Positions 54,870 through 63,225 of a DNA stretch of 64,000 nt are shown piece by piece. The stretch spans positions 37,798 to 101,797 of the forward strand of contig NZ_JABVEB010000008.1 of the NCBI RefSeq assembly GCF_014323665.1, in the 5' to 3' direction. This DNA is from Actinomadura sp. HBU206391. Its GTDB lineage: Bacteria; Actinomycetota; Actinomycetes; Streptosporangiales; Streptosporangiaceae. Within the stretch, counting starts at the first letter, position 1. The number at the start of each line of letters is the position of its first letter. The translations under genes and the position numbers were made by a program. The notes under the pieces were generated by a model. That model was not told where the DNA came from, ran no database searches, and saw only the letters and a program-made list of their open reading frames with translations.

Positions 54870-55403
54870 ATGCAAGACGCGGTGCTGGCGATGCTTGCGA
54901 AAGAACCGTCACATGGCTACCACCTGCGTGCGCGGCTGCGGCGGGCCCTAGGCCCGCTAGGCGAGTCGATGAACGCGGGTCAGGTCTATGTGACGCTGGC
55001 CCGGCTGGAGAGAGCGGGGCTGGTTGTCTGCGAACGGGTGGATGGGCTGCCGGACCGGCCGGACCGCAAGGTGTATGCCCTGACTCCGGCCGGACAGCAG
55101 CGGGTGGCCGCCTGGCTGGCCGAGGTGAGCTGGCCGAAACCGGATCTGGCGGAGTTCCATCTCAAACTCGCTGCGGCCGCCGCGGGCCGGCTCGCCGATC
55201 CGGTGGAGATGGTCGCCGTGCAGCGCCGCGCGTTGCTGCGCCGCTTGCGTGATGCCCAGCGCGCGGTGATGGCCGAGTCGGATGACTCGACCGCTGCCGT
55301 GCTGCTGGAAGGGGTCGTGTTGCGGCTGCAGGCGGATCTGCGCTGGTTGGAAGCCTGCGAGCGAGTCTGGTCGAGGGTCGAGATCGAATCTGAGGATGCA
55401 TGA
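54870..55403 (+). CDS. PadR-family regulator
   Basis: 177 aa from ATG 54870 with AGGGATGG just upstream. N-terminal PadR winged helix: DAVLAMLAKEPSHGYHLRAR, NAGQVYVTLARLERAGLVVC, RKVYALTPAGQQRVAAW. C-terminal helical dimerisation part (Vir_act_alpha_C type). Its stop overlaps the ATPase start by 4 nt, so regulator and exporter are one operon, probably self-regulated through the repeats at 54826-54860. Confidence 0.92.
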   Translation: MQDAVLAMLAKEPSHGYHLRARLRRALGPLGESMNAGQVYVTLARLERAGLVVCERVDGLPDRPDRKVYALTPAGQQRVAAWLAEVSWPKPDLAEFHLKLAAAAAGRLADPVEMVAVQRRALLRRLRDAQRAVMAESDDSTAAVLLEGVVLRLQADLRWLEACERVWSRVEIESEDA

Positions 55404-56140
55404 ACGAATTCGGCGATGTGCTGCAGGTCCGCGACCTGTTCAAGGAGCATGGCCACGGGCAGGGCGTGGTCCGCGCGGTCGATGGAGTCGACCTGGACGT
55501 ACCGGCTGGACAGATGCTGGCGGTGATGGGGCCCAGCGGCTGCGGTAAGTCCACACTGTTGCACCTGCTGGGCGGCCTGGAGCGACCCACCGATGGGGAG
55601 GTGTGGCTGGCCGGCCGGCGCATCGACACGTTGAGCGAGCGGGCTTTGGCCCGGCTGCGGCGCGGCTCGATGGGATTCGTCTTCCAGGCCTTCCATCTGG
55701 TGGAGGAGCTGTCCGCAGCGGAGAACGTGGAGTTGCCCGCGCTGCTGGCCGGGTGCTCACCGCGTGCGGCCAGGCAGCGCGCGGCCGTGCTGCTGGAGCG
55801 GGTCGGGCTCGCCGACCGCGCCCGGCACTTGCCATGGGAGCTGTCGGGGGGACAGCGTCAGCGCGTCGCCATCGCTCGCGCTTTGGCCAACGAACCGCTG
55901 GTCCTGTTGGCCGACGAGCCGAGCGGGAACCTCGACACCGCGGCGACACTCGATGTCCTGAGGCTATTCGAGGAGTTGCGTTCCACGGGTCAGACCCTGG
56001 TCATCGTGACGCACGACGAGCGGATCGCGGCGACCGCGGACCGGCTGATCTCGATGCGCGACGGAATGTTCGTCGACGACACCTGGCTGGCCGACAGCAC
56101 CACCGAGCGGCTCGAGGATCTGATCGGGCTGGAGGGCTGA
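55400..56140 (+). CDS. ABC transporter ATP-binding protein (LolD/MacB type)
   Basis: 246 aa. Walker A GPSGCGKST, Q-loop FVFQAFHLVEEL, signature [15 protein letters not shown], Walker B LVLLADEPSGNLD, switch His VTHDERIAA. Works with the following FtsX-type permease, in the style of exporters that respond to envelope-acting compounds. Confidence 0.94.
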   Translation: MNEFGDVLQVRDLFKEHGHGQGVVRAVDGVDLDVPAGQMLAVMGPSGCGKSTLLHLLGGLERPTDGEVWLAGRRIDTLSERALARLRRGSMGFVFQAFHLVEELSAAENVELPALLAGCSPRAARQRAAVLLERVGLADRARHLPWELSGGQRQRVAIARALANEPLVLLADEPSGNLDTAATLDVLRLFEELRSTGQTLVIVTHDERIAATADRLISMRDGMFVDDTWLADSTTERLEDLIGLEG

Positions 56141-56145
56141 ACGCC

Positions 56146-57939
56146 GTGGGACGCATCCTGCTCATCTTCCGCCTCGTTTCGGCCGACATGCGCCGACATC
56201 CCGCCCAGGTCGCGATGCTCCTGGTCGCGATAACCGCCGCCACCGCCACGTTGGCCCTCGGCCTGTCGATGCACGGGGCGACCGACGCGCTGTACCGGCA
56301 GACCCGGGAAGCCACGGCCGGGCCGGACATGATCGCACTTTCCCCCGGCACTGCCCGGACCACGATCGCGGCCCTGAAGTCGTTGGAGTACGCCCCCGGG
56401 GTGGTCGCCCACAGCGGACCGTACCGCCAGTTCTATACGCCGGTCACGGCGCGCGGCTCCACGGCGGCCGCGGTGGTGCAGGTCGCCGATATGACACCGG
56501 GCCCGGTCGACCGTCCGTTGGTGACCTCGGGCGGCTGGGTCCGACCCGGAGGCGCCGTGGTCGAACGCGGCTTCGCCACCGCTCTGGACGTCGGCGTCGG
56601 CGACCACGTCACCGTCGCCGGCCGCTCGTTCCCCATCGTCGGGATCGCCGTGACCGCAGCGCACGAGGTCTACCCGTGGGCGCCGGGGATCGGCCCGGGC
56701 GGCGGGCCGAGCGACGGCGGCGGCCTGGTCTGGCTGGCCGAACGGGATACCCGGGCACTGGCATCGGCGGATCTCCCGGTGACCTCCTTCATCTACCTGA
56801 AGCTGCGGGATCCCGCCACAGCCGGGGCGATAAACATGCGTAATCCCGCCATAGCCCAGGCGTTCGAGTACACCTGGGTGAACTTCAAACGCTGGCAGCT
56901 CGTAGCCGAGCAGGACTCCGTCATACTCCGGGGCAGCCAGCCGATCCTGGTCGTCGGCAGTTGGCTGCTCAGCTTCCTGGCCATCGCCGGTGTGGCCGCA
57001 TTGGCGGCAGGACGAGCCGCCAAGCAGACCCGCCGGGTGGGACTGCTCAAGGCGGTCGGCGCCACACCCGGCCTCATCGCCGCCGTCCTGCTCGCCGAAT
57101 ACCTGACCCTGGCGCTGCTCGCCGACGCGCTGGGCCTGACGATCGCACGGCTGGTCGAGCCCGCCGTCATCAATCCCAGCGCCAGCCTGATCACCACCGC
57201 CACCGGCCCCACCGGCGGTACCATCGCCGTCACGACCGTCGTCGCCCTGGCGGTGGCCGCCCTCACCACCCTCGGCCCGACCCTACGTGCGCTGCGCTCC
57301 GGCACCATCTCCGCGCTGGCCGACACCGCCCACCGGCCCCAGCACCGGCCCCTGCTGACCAGATTGTCCGCGCTGCTGCCGACCCCACTCCTGCTCGGAC
57401 TGCGTCTGATCGCCCGCCGACCCGGCCGCGCCGTCCTGCACGGGTGCAACATCGCGACCACGCTGATCGCGCTCACAGCTCTGCTGATGATCTACGCCCA
57501 GCCCGTGAAAGGCTATCCGGGCTCTTTCATGGCGAACGTCCAGCGAGCCGCTCAAGAACGCCATCTGCTGCTGGCCGTCACCGCCGTGGTGATCGCACTC
57601 GCCATCGTGAACACCATCACGATCACCTGGACCACCGCACTGGAAGCCCGGCCGACCATGGCCATCGCACGCACGCTCGGCGCCACCCCCGGACAGATCA
57701 CAGCCGGACTGTCCACCGCCCAACTAGTGCCCACGCTGCCCGGTGCCATCACCGGCATCCCCTTGGGCGTCATCCTGTGCTTGCTCTTCACCCCCGGAAA
57801 GGTGACCATGCCCTCCGCGTGGTGGCTGCTCACCGCCGCACTCGCGACCGTGCTGGCGACAGCAGTACTCACCGCCATCCCCGCCCGCCTCGCAGTCCGC
57901 CGATCCGTGGCACAAACCCTCAGCGCCGAGTCGGCGTGA
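56146..57939 (+). CDS. FtsX-like ABC permease
   Basis: 597 aa from GTG 56146, 5 nt after the ATPase stop, with GGAGGG 10 nt upstream. The open frame continues upstream across the ATPase gene but is not coding there. N-terminal segment HPAQVAMLLVAITAATATLA, an outside domain (about residues 55-260), SWLLSFLAIAGVAALAAGRA with the FtsX signature KQTRRVGLLKAVGATPGLIA, and a second unit (LLLAVTAVVIALAIVNTITI, ARPTMAIARTLGATPGQIT). Full-length, final gene of the padR operon. Confidence 0.9.
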   Translation: MGRILLIFRLVSADMRRHPAQVAMLLVAITAATATLALGLSMHGATDALYRQTREATAGPDMIALSPGTARTTIAALKSLEYAPGVVAHSGPYRQFYTPVTARGSTAAAVVQVADMTPGPVDRPLVTSGGWVRPGGAVVERGFATALDVGVGDHVTVAGRSFPIVGIAVTAAHEVYPWAPGIGPGGGPSDGGGLVWLAERDTRALASADLPVTSFIYLKLRDPATAGAINMRNPAIAQAFEYTWVNFKRWQLVAEQDSVILRGSQPILVVGSWLLSFLAIAGVAALAAGRAAKQTRRVGLLKAVGATPGLIAAVLLAEYLTLALLADALGLTIARLVEPAVINPSASLITTATGPTGGTIAVTTVVALAVAALTTLGPTLRALRSGTISALADTAHRPQHRPLLTRLSALLPTPLLLGLRLIARRPGRAVLHGCNIATTLIALTALLMIYAQPVKGYPGSFMANVQRAAQERHLLLAVTAVVIALAIVNTITITWTTALEARPTMAIARTLGATPGQITAGLSTAQLVPTLPGAITGIPLGVILCLLFTPGKVTMPSAWWLLTAALATVLATAVLTAIPARLAVRRSVAQTLSAESA

Positions 57940-58090
57940 GCGACTCAGATCGCATTACTCATCAGTTCAGGTCGGGAGGTATGTCCCGGCTTGGGAAGCG
58001 ACCGCAGAGGTCAACAAGCCACCGCGTCTCGGTGACAGCCGGGCACGGCCGGACGGTACAGCAGTAGCGCCCAATGCTTTCAGAAGTAAC

Positions 58091-58129
58091 GGACTGGCTT
58101 CGGTGCAAACCATGCCCCGAAGCCAGTCC
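58091..58129. terminator. 13-bp hairpin terminator
   Basis: GGACTGGCTTCGG and CCGAAGCCAGTCC form a perfect 13-bp stem over a 13-nt loop. It lies between the convergent permease and small secreted-protein genes and can serve both. Confidence 0.75.
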
Positions 58130-58200
58130 TATGCTCCGCTGGTCGCACCGGCCATTTCTAAAGGGATCGCCGCAGCGGATACAGATTCCAGGATTGCCCG

Positions 58201-58536
58201 TTACCGGGGGATGAGCATGACGCCGGAATCGTAGGGATTGTCATCGCCTCGGCAGAATGCGTCGCTATATGCCGTCGACCGAACCTGGGGTCCGGTCACG
58301 GTGTAGTCCAATTGGTACCAGGGGGCATCGCATCTGAAGACAACCCTGATGTCCCAGCTTGAGTTGCCGTTCGTGCAGTAGCCCCGATACCCGAGATGCG
58401 TTCCAGCGTAGAACCATGTGCCACACCCTGTCGGCTGCGCAGCTGCCTGCGCAGGTACCGCACCGCCCATGAAGGTGGCCCCGAGTACGAGTAGCCCTAC
58501 GCCGAGTTTGCTCAGTAGCCCGGCACGTCTTCTCAT
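58201..58536 (-). CDS. Small secreted cysteine-containing protein
   Basis: 111 aa from ATG 58536 with GGAGGG directly upstream. Signal peptide RRRAGLLSKLGVGLLVLGAT ending at VPAQA. The mature part of about 75 residues has four Cys (TGCGTWFY, RGYCTNGN, VFRCDAPW, DAFCRGDD) and aromatic residues, so probably a compact disulfide-bonded fold. No family recognised. Single gene with its own terminator. Confidence 0.78.
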   Translation of the reverse strand: MRRRAGLLSKLGVGLLVLGATFMGGAVPAQAAAQPTGCGTWFYAGTHLGYRGYCTNGNSSWDIRVVFRCDAPWYQLDYTVTGPQVRSTAYSDAFCRGDDNPYDSGVMLIPR

Positions 58537-58785
58537 AATCCCTCCGATAGATCGGCCCATCCCGGCGACCTCTTGTCGCGATCGTAAGAATACATGCGGA
58601 TAGGCGGTAAAAACAGGGGGCCTATGCGGCTAACGGTGTCTTCGACCAGAAAAGCGGGTTCGTCTGTTTCATGACCTTTAAGCTACGCCTCTCGTACGGA
58701 AGGCTCGCCTCGACCCTTTGCGGAACTTTGGCACGTATTTTGTCACAGCCGCCCAGGACAAGGCGGGGGCATCCGGACAGAGTCG

Positions 58786-58890
58786 GACAAATAAGAAATG
58801 CGTCATCAACCCGTCCGCCGACGAACCACGCGCCCTCGCCGAAGCATTCCGCGTTCTACGCCCCGGCGGCCGGTTTGGCATCGGCGTGGC
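58786..58890 (+). pseudogene. Fragment of an ArsM/UbiE-like methyltransferase
   Basis: KCVINPSADEPRALAEAFRV then LRPGGRFGI resembles the Cys-containing motif and motif III of arsenite methyltransferase ArsM. The catalytic N- and C-terminal parts are missing. The open frame continues into unrelated sequence (CEEVGSVGQPHLLLAAAVAP). Likely a small leftover of an arsenic gene. Confidence 0.6.
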
Positions 58891-59015
58891 GTCCGACCTC
58901 TTCGGTGGCTGCTGGATGTGCGAGGAGGTCGGCTCCGTCGGCCAGCCCCACCTGCTGCTTGCCGCGGCGGTCGCCCCGCTCGCCACCGCCGCCGTCGTGC
59001 ACGCCTGGCGGCGCC

Positions 59016-59366
59016 TTACGAAGGTGTGATCCCCGCCTGCCGCTGCTGCCGCACACGCCGCGTCATGACCGCACCGGGGATGGCGACCGCGAGTAGGACT
59101 GGGATCGCGGCGGCGATCCCGAACCAGAGAAAGATGGCGAGGTAACCGCTGGCAGCGTTCCCCACGTCCGCGTCCGCCTGTGCAAGGAGGACGAGGCTCA
59201 CCACGAACGCAACCACCATGAGGACCGCGATGATGATTGCGAGCCAGATGAGAATGCCGGCCCATCGCCGGTAGCCGGCGCTGACACCCCGGGCTTGCGG
59301 TGGCGCGTACGCCATGGGCGCACCGGGCATTTGGGCCCGGTGAGGGGCTGGCTGCTGGTAAGACAT
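59016..59366 (-). CDS. Small two-segment membrane protein
   Basis: 116 aa from ATG 59366. Pro/Ala-rich cytoplasmic start (YQQPAPHRAQMPGAPMAYAP), then two membrane segments (AGILIWLAIIIAVLMVVAFV VSLVL and AIFLWFGIAAAIPVLLAVAI) and a basic tail (MTRRVRQQRQAG). Uncharacterised, common layout for actinobacterial small membrane proteins. Confidence 0.75.
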   Translation of the reverse strand: MSYQQPAPHRAQMPGAPMAYAPPQARGVSAGYRRWAGILIWLAIIIAVLMVVAFVVSLVLLAQADADVGNAASGYLAIFLWFGIAAAIPVLLAVAIPGAVMTRRVRQQRQAGITPS

Positions 59367-59473
59367 GAGCCCTGTTCTACTGTGCGCGGCCCCGAAACAC
59401 CACCTTCACCGCCGGAGCGCGCCCCGCGCCGGGGCGTTTCCCAGCCAGTAGGCGCTTGTTGTAGCCGGGCTGC

Positions 59474-59697
59474 TTGGGCAAGCCGCGGGTGCGGGAGTCG
59501 GCCGGGCTGGGTGTGTACCGGTTCCATGACCTGCGGTACACGGCGGTGTCGCTGCTCCTTGATCGGGGCGTGCCTCCGCACGTGGTTCGCGAGATCGTGG
59601 GTCATAGCGCCATCGAGGTGACCAGGACGATCTACGCGCATGCGTCACTGGAGGAGAAAAGAGGGCGCTCGGGAAGCTCGGGGCAGAGATCGCTTAG
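59474..59697 (+). pseudogene. C-terminal remnant of a tyrosine integrase
   Basis: GLGVYRFHDLRYTAVSLLLD keeps the HxLR motif, RGVPPHVVREIVGHSAIEVT keeps the GH, and TIYAHASLEEK keeps the catalytic Tyr. The N-terminal arm- and core-binding domains and first Arg are missing. Near 59663 the frame is lost by one base, after which ALGKLGAEIA and a stop at 59697 complete a normal integrase end. It points at the tRNA fragment 85 bp downstream, as integrases usually do towards their att site. Confidence 0.85.
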
Positions 59698-59737
59698 CCC
59701 GGTTGATGTACCCGTTGATGTGGATGCACGACAAAGA

Positions 59738-59768
59738 CCCCGGCTGGATGCGGCTTCCGGGGCCTTTT
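59738..59768 (+). terminator. Integrase-end terminator
   Basis: CCCCGG ... CCGGGG with a 13-nt internal region, followed by CCTTTT, 41 nt after the integrase-remnant stop. One of few hairpins in the window with a T-run. Confidence 0.55.
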
Positions 59769-59781
59769 CGCTGGTCAAAGA

Positions 59782-59825
59782 GGTGGGCAGGGGCGGGGTC
59801 GAACCGCCGACCTTCCGCTTTTCAG
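59782..59825 (-). other. Attachment-site scar: 3' part of a tRNA-Phe gene
   Basis: On the minus strand the sequence starts CTGAAAA (an anticodon loop with GAA, Phe), continues through GCGGAAGGTCGG, the T-arm GGCGGTTCGACCCCGCC, and ends CTGCCCACC. Upstream sequence has no D-arm or acceptor 5' half, and the anticodon stem has no partner, so it is not a working tRNA. A 3' tRNA fragment beside an integrase is the usual att core of actinomycete integrative elements. Confidence 0.78.
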
Positions 59826-60074
59826 CTATAGCAACACCCCCTGCCGGGGAGACATCGACCGAGGTTGACCGGCCGTTGGCGTGCGCCCGTGGCTGGGCTG
59901 GTGGCTGCTGTTGCTGTCACCGTTGCTGTCAAGGGCTGCGGTCACCACGGTGGCAGGTCGGACAGATCGCACAGATTCGCTCTCCGTCGGTGCTGACTCA
60001 CCTCCCAGGACGGGCACAGGTCGCCGGGCGGTCACCCATATGGAACAGCGTCGGCGGCGCTACGCTGCTGTGTC

Positions 60075-61055
60075 GTGCAAGAGACTCGCCTCGACACCGC
60101 TCGGATCCGGGCGGCTCGCCGGATAATCGACCCGATTTTTCTCGACACTCCGCTGTACCGCTGCGAGGCGCTGGAGCCCGACCTCGGGTGCACGGTGAGC
60201 ATCAAGCTCGAAACGGCGAACCCGGTCCGCAGCTTCAAGGCCCGCGGCACCGAGGTAGTCGCGAGCCTGCTCGCCGACAATGGCTCGCGAGCCGTGGTGT
60301 GCGCCAGCGCGGGCAACCTTGGCCAAGCCCTGGCTTGGTCTGGTCGCGGCAGGGGGCTCGACGTCACCGTCGTGGCATCCCGCTCTGCGCCTGCGGCCAA
60401 GCTTGATCGCATCCGCGCATTGGACGCCAGGTTGGAGCTGGTGGACGGCGACTTCGACATGGCTCGCGAGCGGGCGGCGGCCGTCGCGCGGTACGACGGC
60501 ATCCGGCTCGTCGAAGACAGCCTGGACATCGAGACCTGCGAGGGCGCGGCGACCATCGGCCTGGAACTGGTGGACACCGTGCCGTCATTCGACGCCGTCC
60601 TGATCGCTCTCGGCGGCGGGGCGCTGGCGACCGGTGTGGGTCATGTCGTGAAGGCCTGGGCGCCCGAAGTCGAGGTGATCTGCATCCAGCCGCTGGGCGC
60701 ACCGGCGATGACACACTCGTGGCGCCAACGACGCGTCGTCACCACCGACTCGACCAACACCATCGCTGACGGCGTCGCCGGCCGACGTCCCATCCCGGCC
60801 GTCCTGGACGACCTCCTCCTGGTCGCTGACGACGCCGTCCTGGTGCAGGAGGCGTCGATCATCGCCGGTATGCGGATGCTCCTCGACCACGCCGGCCTCG
60901 TCGTCGAACCGTCGGCCGCGCTCGGCATCGCGGCGATCCTCGAAGACCGTGACCGCTTCGCCGGCCGACACGTAGTCACCATCGTGTGCGGCAGCAACGT
61001 AGACGTAGACGCCTATCACCGCTGGGTCGGTGCCGCTCCCATCGACAGGTCCTGA
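60075..61055 (+). CDS. PLP-dependent threonine/serine dehydratase-like enzyme
   Basis: 326 aa from GTG 60075. Fold-type II PLP enzyme: the PLP lysine in RSFKARGTEVVAS, the phosphate-binding/Asn loop SAGNLGQALAWSG, the Gly-rich ALGGGALATGVG and C-terminal VEPSAALGIAAILEDRD. It is shorter than biosynthetic IlvA (no ACT domain), so a catabolic threonine/serine ammonia-lyase or a related lyase is likely; the exact substrate is not set. TACGCT (60061-60066) fits a -10 that would start the transcript at the GTG, so it is probably leaderless. Confidence 0.87.
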   Translation: MQETRLDTARIRAARRIIDPIFLDTPLYRCEALEPDLGCTVSIKLETANPVRSFKARGTEVVASLLADNGSRAVVCASAGNLGQALAWSGRGRGLDVTVVASRSAPAAKLDRIRALDARLELVDGDFDMARERAAAVARYDGIRLVEDSLDIETCEGAATIGLELVDTVPSFDAVLIALGGGALATGVGHVVKAWAPEVEVICIQPLGAPAMTHSWRQRRVVTTDSTNTIADGVAGRRPIPAVLDDLLLVADDAVLVQEASIIAGMRMLLDHAGLVVEPSAALGIAAILEDRDRFAGRHVVTIVCGSNVDVDAYHRWVGAAPIDRS

Positions 61056-61230
61056 CAATTGCTTCCCCTCCGCCACCACCCGCTTTCGCGCCACCTGTGC
61101 CGCCTCCGGGTGTTCATCGACCCTGCCCCCGGCACACTGCCGCGGCACTGAAGGTGCTTGGTGAGGGGACTCGGCGGGGGCCGAGGCGACGGCCTGGAGT
61201 GGTCGCCGGTGAACGGCCACCTCCCGCTTA

Positions 61231-62095
61231 CACCGTGTCCTATGTGGTGGTAGATCGTTGATCTTGGCATGGGTAGTGAGCGATGGAGCTGGATCGTCCC
61301 TGAGGGGCTGTGGGAGCTCGTGCAGCCGTTGCTGCCGCCGGTCAGAGCACGTCCGCAGGGTGGTGGGACGGCGAACATCGATGACGAAGCGGTGTTCGCG
61401 GCAATCGTTTATGTACTGGTCAGCGGGTGCGCGTGGAGGCATCTGCCGCCGTGTTTCGGCGCCTCCAAGTCCACGGTGCATCGCCGGTTTGTGATCTGGT
61501 CGCGGGCCGGTGTGTGGGGTCGGTTGCATCAGGTACTGCTGGACCGGCTGGCCGACGGCGGGCTGCTGGATCTGTCGCGGGTCATCCTCGACTCGGCGCA
61601 CGTGCGGGCGAAAAAGGGGGCGAACAAACAGGCCCGAGCCCCGTGGACCGGGGCAAGCCGGGTTCGAAGATGCACATCCTGTCCGACGCAGCAGGGCTGC
61701 CCGTCGTCGTTGGCGTCTCCGCCGGCAACACCCACGACCTGCATGGGCTGAGGCCTATGGTCGCCGGGCTCCAAATGAAACACGACCCCGAGCGAGGCCG
61801 ATATCGGCAGGCCGGCAAGCTGCACGCCGACAAAGCCTACGACCGGCCCGACCTGCGCCGATGGCTCCGCAGCGTGGGTGTCATCCCGCGCATCGCCCGC
61901 AAAGGTATCGAATCCAGCCAAAGGCTAGGACGACGCCGATGGCTGATCGAGCGCACCATCTCGTGGCTGACCGGCTACCGACGCCTGTCCCCACGATACG
62001 AACGCCATCCCTCTAACTACCTGGCCTTTCTCGGCCTCGCCGCCGCCCTCACCTGCTACAAGCGACTGATCAAACTCACCACATAGGACACTGTC
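61231..62095 (+). mobile_element. Complete IS5/IS427-group insertion sequence
   Basis: 865 bp. The ends are inverted repeats of 19 bp with 2 mismatches (inner 15 bp perfect, GTGTCCTATGTGGTG). The element is flanked by TTA on both sides (61228-61230 and 62096-62098), a 3-bp target duplication of the TNA type expected for this group. It carries one transposase spread over two frames. Confidence 0.88.
61269..62086 (+). CDS. IS427-type DDE transposase, made by -1 frameshifting
   Basis: OrfA (ATG 61269, EGLWELVQPLLPPVRARPQG, AIVYVLVSGCAWRHLPPCFG, ILDSAHVRAKKG) has the first Asp. OrfB, one frame back (GEKGGEQTGPSPVDRGKPGS, HADKAYDRPDLRRWLRSVG, RWLIERTISWLTGYRRL), has the second Asp and the catalytic Glu with the YREK-like ERTI signature. 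The frames join at A5G5 near 61611-61620, a -1 slip. OrfB ends at 62086. Such slips are how IS5-group elements control transposition, so this is a working layout and not decay. Confidence 0.85.
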
Positions 62096-62161
62096 TTAGC
62101 CCGGGTGACGAACCAGTTTGGGTCGGGCGAATGCGGGCGATTCCCCCCATCCACTCGGGCA

Positions 62162-62174
62162 TAGGATCGGCGGC
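62162..62174 (+). promoter_or_regulatory. Candidate -10 element for a leaderless VOC transcript
   Basis: TAGGAT (62162-62167) followed by 7 nt and ATG 62175. The transcript would begin at the start codon. No ribosome site is present. Confidence 0.42.
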
Positions 62175-62912
62175 ATGGCGACACGGCTTGTTCAGATTGC
62201 GATGAATGCTCGGGATGACTCCGCGCTCGGCCGGTTCTGGGCGGAGGTGCTCGGCTGGACCATTTCCAGCGAGGAACCCGGCGTGACCAACCTCGAGCCT
62301 GAGGGCTTCGTCTATCCCGACCCTGTCGCCGTCTGCATCGACATCATCGCCGTCCCGGAACCCAAGACGGTGAAGAACCGCGTGCACGTCGACCTCGCCA
62401 CCACCTCTGCGGCCCATCAGGCGGACCTGGTCGCGCGTCTCCAGACTCTTGGTGCGACGCCCGCCGACGTGGGCCAGGGCGACGTCCCGTGGACGGTCCT
62501 GGCCGACCCGGAGGGCAACGAGTTCTGCGTGCTGGAGCCCCGATCGATCTACCGGGACACCGGGCCGATTGCCGCGGTGGTGGCCGACTGCGCGGATCCG
62601 CGGGTTATGGCCCGGTTCTGGGGCGAGGCGATGGACTGGACCCTGCACGAGGTGACCGATGATCATGCGGTGCTGCGCTCCGCCAAGGACGTCGGCCCGT
62701 ATCTGGAGTTCCTCCGCACACCCGACGCCAAGACCGTGAAGAACCGCGTCCATCTTGACCTCCGGCCGTACCCTGGTGACGATCAAGCGGCGGAGGTGGC
62801 CCGGCTGCGGGCTCTGGGCGCCACCGACATCGACCTCGGCCAGGGCGACGTGCCGTGGACGTGCCTCGCCGACCCGGAGGGCAACGAATTCGATGTCCTC
62901 ACACCGCTCTGA
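62175..62912 (+). CDS. Tandem VOC (glyoxalase-like) protein
   Basis: 245 aa from ATG 62175. Two similar halves: LVQIAMNARDDSALGRFWAE ... DVGQGDVPWTVLADPEGNEF and IAAVVADCADPRVMARFWGE ... DLGQGDVPWTCLADPEGNEF. Each contains NRVHVDL/NRVHLDL. This is the Glyoxalase_6 type double VOC common in actinomycetes. Function unknown, probably ligand binding or isomerase/dioxygenase chemistry. It lies just right of the IS element. Confidence 0.9.
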   Translation: MATRLVQIAMNARDDSALGRFWAEVLGWTISSEEPGVTNLEPEGFVYPDPVAVCIDIIAVPEPKTVKNRVHVDLATTSAAHQADLVARLQTLGATPADVGQGDVPWTVLADPEGNEFCVLEPRSIYRDTGPIAAVVADCADPRVMARFWGEAMDWTLHEVTDDHAVLRSAKDVGPYLEFLRTPDAKTVKNRVHLDLRPYPGDDQAAEVARLRALGATDIDLGQGDVPWTCLADPEGNEFDVLTPL

Positions 62913-63017
62913 CGCGGAGCCGATCCTCGCCCTGGTCGGCCCTGGGCCGATGCGAGCCCAAAGGCGACGCGCGGCCGCCAGCGACCGCGAAGCGGACGCC
63001 CTTGAAACCGTAGGGGG

Positions 63018-63167
63018 ATCCTCATCCGGCAGGGTGCAGGCGAGTTTGTGCGGCCGCATCTGACGATGGAGCAGCGGCAACTGGCGCTGCGGCTAAAAGC
63101 TCGCGGCTTGTCGCTACGCAAGATCGGCCCGCAGGTGGGCTGTTCACATCAAGGCGTGCTGGTGGAG
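63018..63167 (+). pseudogene. IS30-family transposase N-terminal fragment
   Basis: GEFVRPHLTMEQRQLALRLK and ARGLSLRKIGPQVGCSHQGV form the HTH_38 N-terminus of IS30-like transposases. After about 50 residues the match ends, next to the tail of the DUF6928 gene. No catalytic domain follows. Confidence 0.72.
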
Positions 63168-63225
63168 CTGAGGTGGTCGAGAAGCAATATCCCGCGGTGC
63201 GGGAGGTTGTGGCTTGTGCTGGCGA

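Noticed and set aside
59782..59825. A functional tRNA-Phe gene
   Set aside because: Only the anticodon loop to the 3' end is present; there is no D-arm, 5' acceptor strand or matching anticodon stem.
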